Of a DNA stretch of 64,000 nt, positions 60,855 to 64,000 are shown one piece after another. The notes under the pieces were generated by a model, which was given only the letters and a program-made list of their open reading frames with translations, ran no database searches and was not told the DNA's origin. A program made the translations under genes and the position numbers. Each line of letters starts with the position of its first letter. Position 1 is the first letter of the stretch. The DNA comes from Streptomyces sp. SID13726 (GTDB lineage Bacteria; Actinomycetota; Actinomycetes; Streptomycetales; Streptomycetaceae), in the NCBI RefSeq assembly GCF_010548375.1, contig NZ_JAAGLY010000002.1:124001-188000 (forward strand), given 5' to 3'.

Positions 60855-62408
60855 TCACACCGCTCGTGCCCGCCCCTCCCAGTACGGGTCCCGCAGCCGT
60901 CGCTTGTACAGCTTGCCGTTGGGGTCGCGGGGCATCTCCGCGATGAAGTCGACGCTCTTGGGGCGCTTGTAGCCGGCGAGTTGCCGCGCGCAGTGGTCGA
61001 GGATCGCGGCGGCGAGGTCGGGGCCGGGGTCGTGCCCGGGCGCTGGTTCCACCACGGCCTTGACCTCCTCGCCCCAGTCGTCGTGCGGGATGCCGAAGGC
61101 GGCGGCGTCGGCGACGGCGGGGTGCTGGAGCAGGACGGACTCGATCTCGGCGGGGTAGATGTTGACCCCGCCGGAGATGATCATGTCGATCTTGCGGTCG
61201 CGGAGGAAGAGATACCCGTCCTCGTCGAGGAGGCCGAGGTCGCCGACGGTGAAGAAGTCCCCGATGCGGTTCTTCCGCGTCTTGGCCTCGTCCTTGTGGT
61301 AGGCGAAGCCGCCGGTGTTCATCTTCAGGTACACGGTGCCGAGTTCACCGGGCGGCAGCCGGTTGCCGTCGTCGTCGAAGATCGCGAGTTCGCTGATCGG
61401 CCAGGCCTTGCCGACCGTCCCCGGCTTCTTCAGCCAGTCCTCGGCGGTCGCGAAGGCACCCCCGCCCTCGCTGGCCGCGTAGTACTCCTCCACGCACGGC
61501 CCCCACCAGTCGAGCATCGCCCGCTTCACATGGTCGGGACAGGGGGCGGCGCCGTGGATGGCGTGCCGCATGGCTGAGACGTCGTAGCCCGCCCTGACGT
61601 CCTCGGGGAGCGCCAGCAGGCGGTGGAACTGGGTCGGCACCATGTGCGTGTGGGTGCACCGGTGCTCGTCGATCAGCCGCAGCATCTCCTGTGGCGTCCA
61701 CTTGTCCATCAGGACCAGCGGGTGGCCGATGTGCAGGCTCGCGGCGGCGAACTGGAGGACGGCCGTGTGGTAGAGCGGCGAGCAGACCAGATGGACGTTG
61801 TCGCCGAAGGGCTGGATGCCGAAGATGCCGAGGAAGCCGCCGAGGTACGCCTCCTCGGGCCGCTTGCCGGGCAGCGGCCTGCGGATGCCGCGCGGGCGGC
61901 CCGTGGTGCCCGAGGTGTAGTTCATGACCCAGCCGAGCTCCCGGTCCGCGGGCGCCGACTCCGGCTGCCCGTCGAGGAGTTCGGCGTACGGCCGGAAGCC
62001 CTCGACCTCGCCGACGGCGTACCGGTGGGTGCCCGGCAGGCCCGCCTCGTCGGCCGCGTGGCGTGCCGCGTCGGCGAAGCGTTCGTGGGCGATGAGCACC
62101 TTGGCGCCGGAGTCGGCGACGATCCAGGCGATCTCGGGGGCGACGAAGTGGTGGTTGATCGGCACCAGGTAGAGGCCGGCCTGGCTGGCGGCGAGGTGCG
62201 CGGTGAAGAACTCGGCGCTGTTGGGCAGGACCACGGCGAAGGCATCCCCGCGCTCCAGTCCGGCGGCGCGCAGGCCGTGCACGAGCCGGTTGGCGGCCGC
62301 GTGCAGACGACCGGCGGTCCACGGCTCGCCGTCGGGGGCGATGAGGACCGTGCGCGAGGGGTCCTGGGCGGCCTGGGCCCAGAAGCCCGCGGGAGGTGTG
62401 CTCGTCAC
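60855..62408 (-). CDS. Acyl-CoA synthetase (FadD-like)
   Basis: A 517-aa ANL ligase. P-loop VMNYTSGTTGRPRGIRRPLP (about residue 162), VEEYYAASEGGGAFATAEDW (A5), FTVGDLGLLDEDGYLFLRDR, KIDMIISGGVNIYPAEIESV (A8), and the catalytic lysine in PRDPNGKLYKRRL. This subfamily is common in mycobacterial and Streptomyces sterol or fatty acid operons. GTG 62408 overlaps the nitronate monooxygenase stop by 4 bp (GTGA), so the two are translationally coupled. Transcription presumably starts at the operator at 63.55 kb. Confidence 0.9.
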   Translation of the reverse strand: MTSTPPAGFWAQAAQDPSRTVLIAPDGEPWTAGRLHAAANRLVHGLRAAGLERGDAFAVVLPNSAEFFTAHLAASQAGLYLVPINHHFVAPEIAWIVADSGAKVLIAHERFADAARHAADEAGLPGTHRYAVGEVEGFRPYAELLDGQPESAPADRELGWVMNYTSGTTGRPRGIRRPLPGKRPEEAYLGGFLGIFGIQPFGDNVHLVCSPLYHTAVLQFAAASLHIGHPLVLMDKWTPQEMLRLIDEHRCTHTHMVPTQFHRLLALPEDVRAGYDVSAMRHAIHGAAPCPDHVKRAMLDWWGPCVEEYYAASEGGGAFATAEDWLKKPGTVGKAWPISELAIFDDDGNRLPPGELGTVYLKMNTGGFAYHKDEAKTRKNRIGDFFTVGDLGLLDEDGYLFLRDRKIDMIISGGVNIYPAEIESVLLQHPAVADAAAFGIPHDDWGEEVKAVVEPAPGHDPGPDLAAAILDHCARQLAGYKRPKSVDFIAEMPRDPNGKLYKRRLRDPYWEGRARAV

Positions 62409-63514
62409 TGGCCGCTCCTTCCGGCGATGCGGTTGACGCGATCCACGGCTTTCTCGAAACCGCGGGTGAGGTCGTCGAAGACGGCCTGGACGCTGCGTTC
62501 GCTGGTCATCCGGCCGACGATCTGGCCGACCGGCGTGCCCAGCAGGGGGTCGACCTCGTACTTCTGGATGCGTGAGACGGCGTCGGCGACCAGCAGGCCC
62601 TGGAGGGGCATGGGGAGGGTGCCCGGTCCGTCGGCGGAGTCCCAGGCGTCGGTCCACTCGGTACGGAGCTGGCGTGCGGGCTTCCCGGTCAGGGCGCGGG
62701 AGCGGACGGTGTCGCCGGAGCCGGCCGCGAGGAGTTTCTCGATGAGCCTGGGTGAGGGGAGTTCGGCCTCTGTGGTGGTCAGCCATATGGAGCCGAGCCA
62801 CACACCCTGGGCGCCCAGTGCCAGTGCGGCCGCCACCTGCTGGCCGCTGCCGATGCCGCCGGCCGCGAGCACGGGCAGCGGGTCCACGGCGTCGACGACC
62901 TCGGGGGTGAGGACCATGGAGGCGATCTCACCGGTGTGCCCGCCGGCCTCGTAGCCCTGTGCGACCACGACGTCGATCCCGCCCTCCTTGTGCTTGACCG
63001 CGTGCCGAGCGCTGCCCGCGAGGGCGGCGACGAGGACGTCGTGCTCGTGGGCGCGGTCCACCACGTCGGCGGGCGGGGAGCCGAGGGCGTTGGCGAGCAG
63101 CCGGATCGGGTAGTCGAAGGCGACGTCCAGCTGACTGCGGGCCACCTGCTCCATCCACCCGGTGATGCGCCACCCGGACGCCTCTCCCTCGGCGAGTTCG
63201 GGCACCCCGTACTTGGCAAGGGTGTCCTTGACGAACTGCCGGTGCCCCTCGGGGATCATCGCCTCGACGTCGGCCTCGCTGACCCCTTCGACCTTCTTGG
63301 CGGGCATGACGACGTCCAGGCCGTAGGGCTTGCCGTCGACGTGGGCCTCGATCCAGTCGAGGTCGCGTTTGAGTTCGTCGGGGGCCGTGTAGCGGACCGC
63401 GCCGAGCACTCCGAAGCCGCCGGCCCGGCTGATGGCCGCGGCGACGGCGGGGAACGGCGTGAAGCCGAAGACGGCGTGCTCGACTCCCAGTTTCTTGCTC
63501 AGCTCCGTCTGCAT
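62405..63514 (-). CDS. Nitronate monooxygenase/2-nitropropane dioxygenase-like flavoenzyme
   Basis: A 369-aa FMN TIM-barrel protein. FGFTPFPAVAAAISRAGGFG is the N-terminal substrate/FMN strand, VVVAQGYEAGGHTGEIASM the FMN-phosphate region, and PVLAAGGIGSGQQVAAALAL plus GAQGVWLGSIWLTTTEAE the family signature. Many actinobacterial members accompany acyl-CoA genes and probably act as enoyl reductases or on nitro compounds. It is first in an operon with a FadD-like gene. The operator TTTTCTGA-N7-TCAGATT is 40 bp upstream of the ATG at 63514. Confidence 0.9.
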   Translation of the reverse strand: MQTELSKKLGVEHAVFGFTPFPAVAAAISRAGGFGVLGAVRYTAPDELKRDLDWIEAHVDGKPYGLDVVMPAKKVEGVSEADVEAMIPEGHRQFVKDTLAKYGVPELAEGEASGWRITGWMEQVARSQLDVAFDYPIRLLANALGSPPADVVDRAHEHDVLVAALAGSARHAVKHKEGGIDVVVAQGYEAGGHTGEIASMVLTPEVVDAVDPLPVLAAGGIGSGQQVAAALALGAQGVWLGSIWLTTTEAELPSPRLIEKLLAAGSGDTVRSRALTGKPARQLRTEWTDAWDSADGPGTLPMPLQGLLVADAVSRIQKYEVDPLLGTPVGQIVGRMTSERSVQAVFDDLTRGFEKAVDRVNRIAGRSGQ

Positions 63515-63553
63515 GGCCGCAGGATGCCGCAGTCCTCCGGACGACGGAAGAGG

Positions 63554-63575
63554 TTTTCTGATGCTCCGTCAGATT
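63554..63575. promoter_or_regulatory. Operator shared with the fadD/enoyl-CoA hydratase region (site 2)
   Basis: TTTTCTGA-N7-TCAGATT, same outer sequence and spacing as the site at 51636-51657. It lies between the nitronate monooxygenase start and a divergent serine hydrolase start, so it may control both. Confidence 0.7.
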
Positions 63576-63599
63576 CAGGTCGCCGGATAGGGTTTCCCG

Positions 63600-64000
63600 A
63601 TGACCGATGAGGTGACCACCGGAACGACCCGACGTCAACTGGTCCGAAGAACCCTCGCGCTGGGCGGCGCGCTCGCCGTCGCCCCCTTCCCCGCAGGACC
63701 CGCCGAAGCGACGGCCGCCCGCAGCCATCCGACCCTGCGCCACGGCACCCCCGAGCGCGCCGGGCTCCTCCCCGCCCACCTGCGCCGACTGGTCTCCGAC
63801 GCCGAGGCGTTCCTCGGCCCCTCCCCCACCCACCCCTGGTACGCGGGCGCGGTCCTGCTCGCCGGGCGCGGCGGCACGGTGGCACTGCACCGGCCGATCG
63901 GCACGGCGGTGCGCTACCGGTCGTACGACGAGAAGACCGACACCGGCGTCGAGTTCCCGGCCGCCGAGCAGATCCCGACGACCGAGGACACCGTCTTCGA
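63600..64000 (+). CDS. Secreted serine hydrolase (beta-lactamase family), partial
   Basis: The first 133 residues of an exported protein. The N-terminus TTRRQLVRRTLALGGALAVA is a twin-arginine-like signal. It is followed by PTLRHGTPERAGLLPAHLRR, YAGAVLLAGRGGTVALHRPI and the start of a class C beta-lactamase/D-alanyl-D-alanine peptidase-like fold (the SxxK motif would lie beyond the window edge). ATG 63600 is divergent from the nitronate monooxygenase gene across the shared operator. The 3' end is cut off at base 64000. Confidence 0.75.
   Translation, partial: MTDEVTTGTTRRQLVRRTLALGGALAVAPFPAGPAEATAARSHPTLRHGTPERAGLLPAHLRRLVSDAEAFLGPSPTHPWYAGAVLLAGRGGTVALHRPIGTAVRYRSYDEKTDTGVEFPAAEQIPTTEDTVF

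Noticed and set aside
1..64000. CRISPR arrays, tRNA/rRNA genes, insertion sequences, att sites
   Set aside because: No regular spaced repeats, cloverleaf-like genes, transposase motifs or flanking direct repeats were seen.

Overview
The window is chromosomal DNA of a high-GC actinomycete, almost certainly a Streptomyces or close relative. Evidence: very GC-rich third codon positions, GTG/TTG starts, a long chaplin with an LAxTG sorting signal, an SsgA-like protein, a DUF397 protein, an SpoIIE-type phosphatase, a few rare TTA (bldA-type) codons, and a copy of a hairpin element often seen between Streptomyces genes. I found no rRNA, tRNA, CRISPR array, insertion sequence or PKS/NRPS cluster.

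Layout. 1-1.3 kb: an MMPL exporter (cut by the window edge) behind a MarR regulator, with a palindrome between them. 1.4-6.8 kb: a light-response-type locus (SDR oxidoreductase, photolyase, a B12-binding MerR regulator like LitR/CarH, divergent ECF sigma factor) and an SPW membrane protein. 6.8-20.5 kb: accessory regulators and enzymes (ArsR-SRPBCC fusion, kinases, several GNATs, a secreted two-domain protein, epimerase, MerR/MFS pair, deaminase, chaplin, secreted alpha/beta hydrolase, MarR/thioesterase pair). 20.5-24.4 kb: arginine deiminase and its permease, divergent from an archaeo-eukaryotic release-factor-like protein, then a decayed Gfo/Idh/MocA oxidoreductase. 24.7-32.3 kb: development and cell wall genes (SsgA-like, PAS-PP2C phosphatase, TPR regulator, kinase-like protein, secreted amidase).

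The most unusual region is 32.56-42.15 kb, five co-directional genes. They are a 69-aa peptide resembling FxSxx-COOH leader peptides, an HExxH protein of the peptide beta-hydroxylase type, a VMAP-like protein, a MoxR-like AAA ATPase, and a 1399-aa vWA-like/STAND-NTPase/TPR protein of the FxsT type. It combines parts of the FxSxx-COOH RiPP system with the vWA-MoxR-VMAP type of NTP-dependent conflict system. The radical SAM maturase is missing, and the peptide does not end in FxSxx. Two of the genes carry TTA codons.

42.2-47.4 kb holds a hypothetical protein, a large LuxR (LAL) regulator, a universal stress protein and a DUF397 protein. 47.5-63.5 kb is an acyl-CoA catabolic island: two thiolase-fold proteins without an obvious nucleophilic cysteine, a DUF35 partner, enoyl-CoA hydratase, three acyl-CoA ligases, a phenylacetate-CoA-ligase-like enzyme and a nitronate monooxygenase. 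A sulfatase-family membrane enzyme and a penicillin-acylase-family enzyme are interspersed. Two distant promoters here share the same TTTTCTGA-N7-TCAGATT site, suggesting one regulator for both ends of the island. The window ends inside a Tat-signal serine hydrolase gene.
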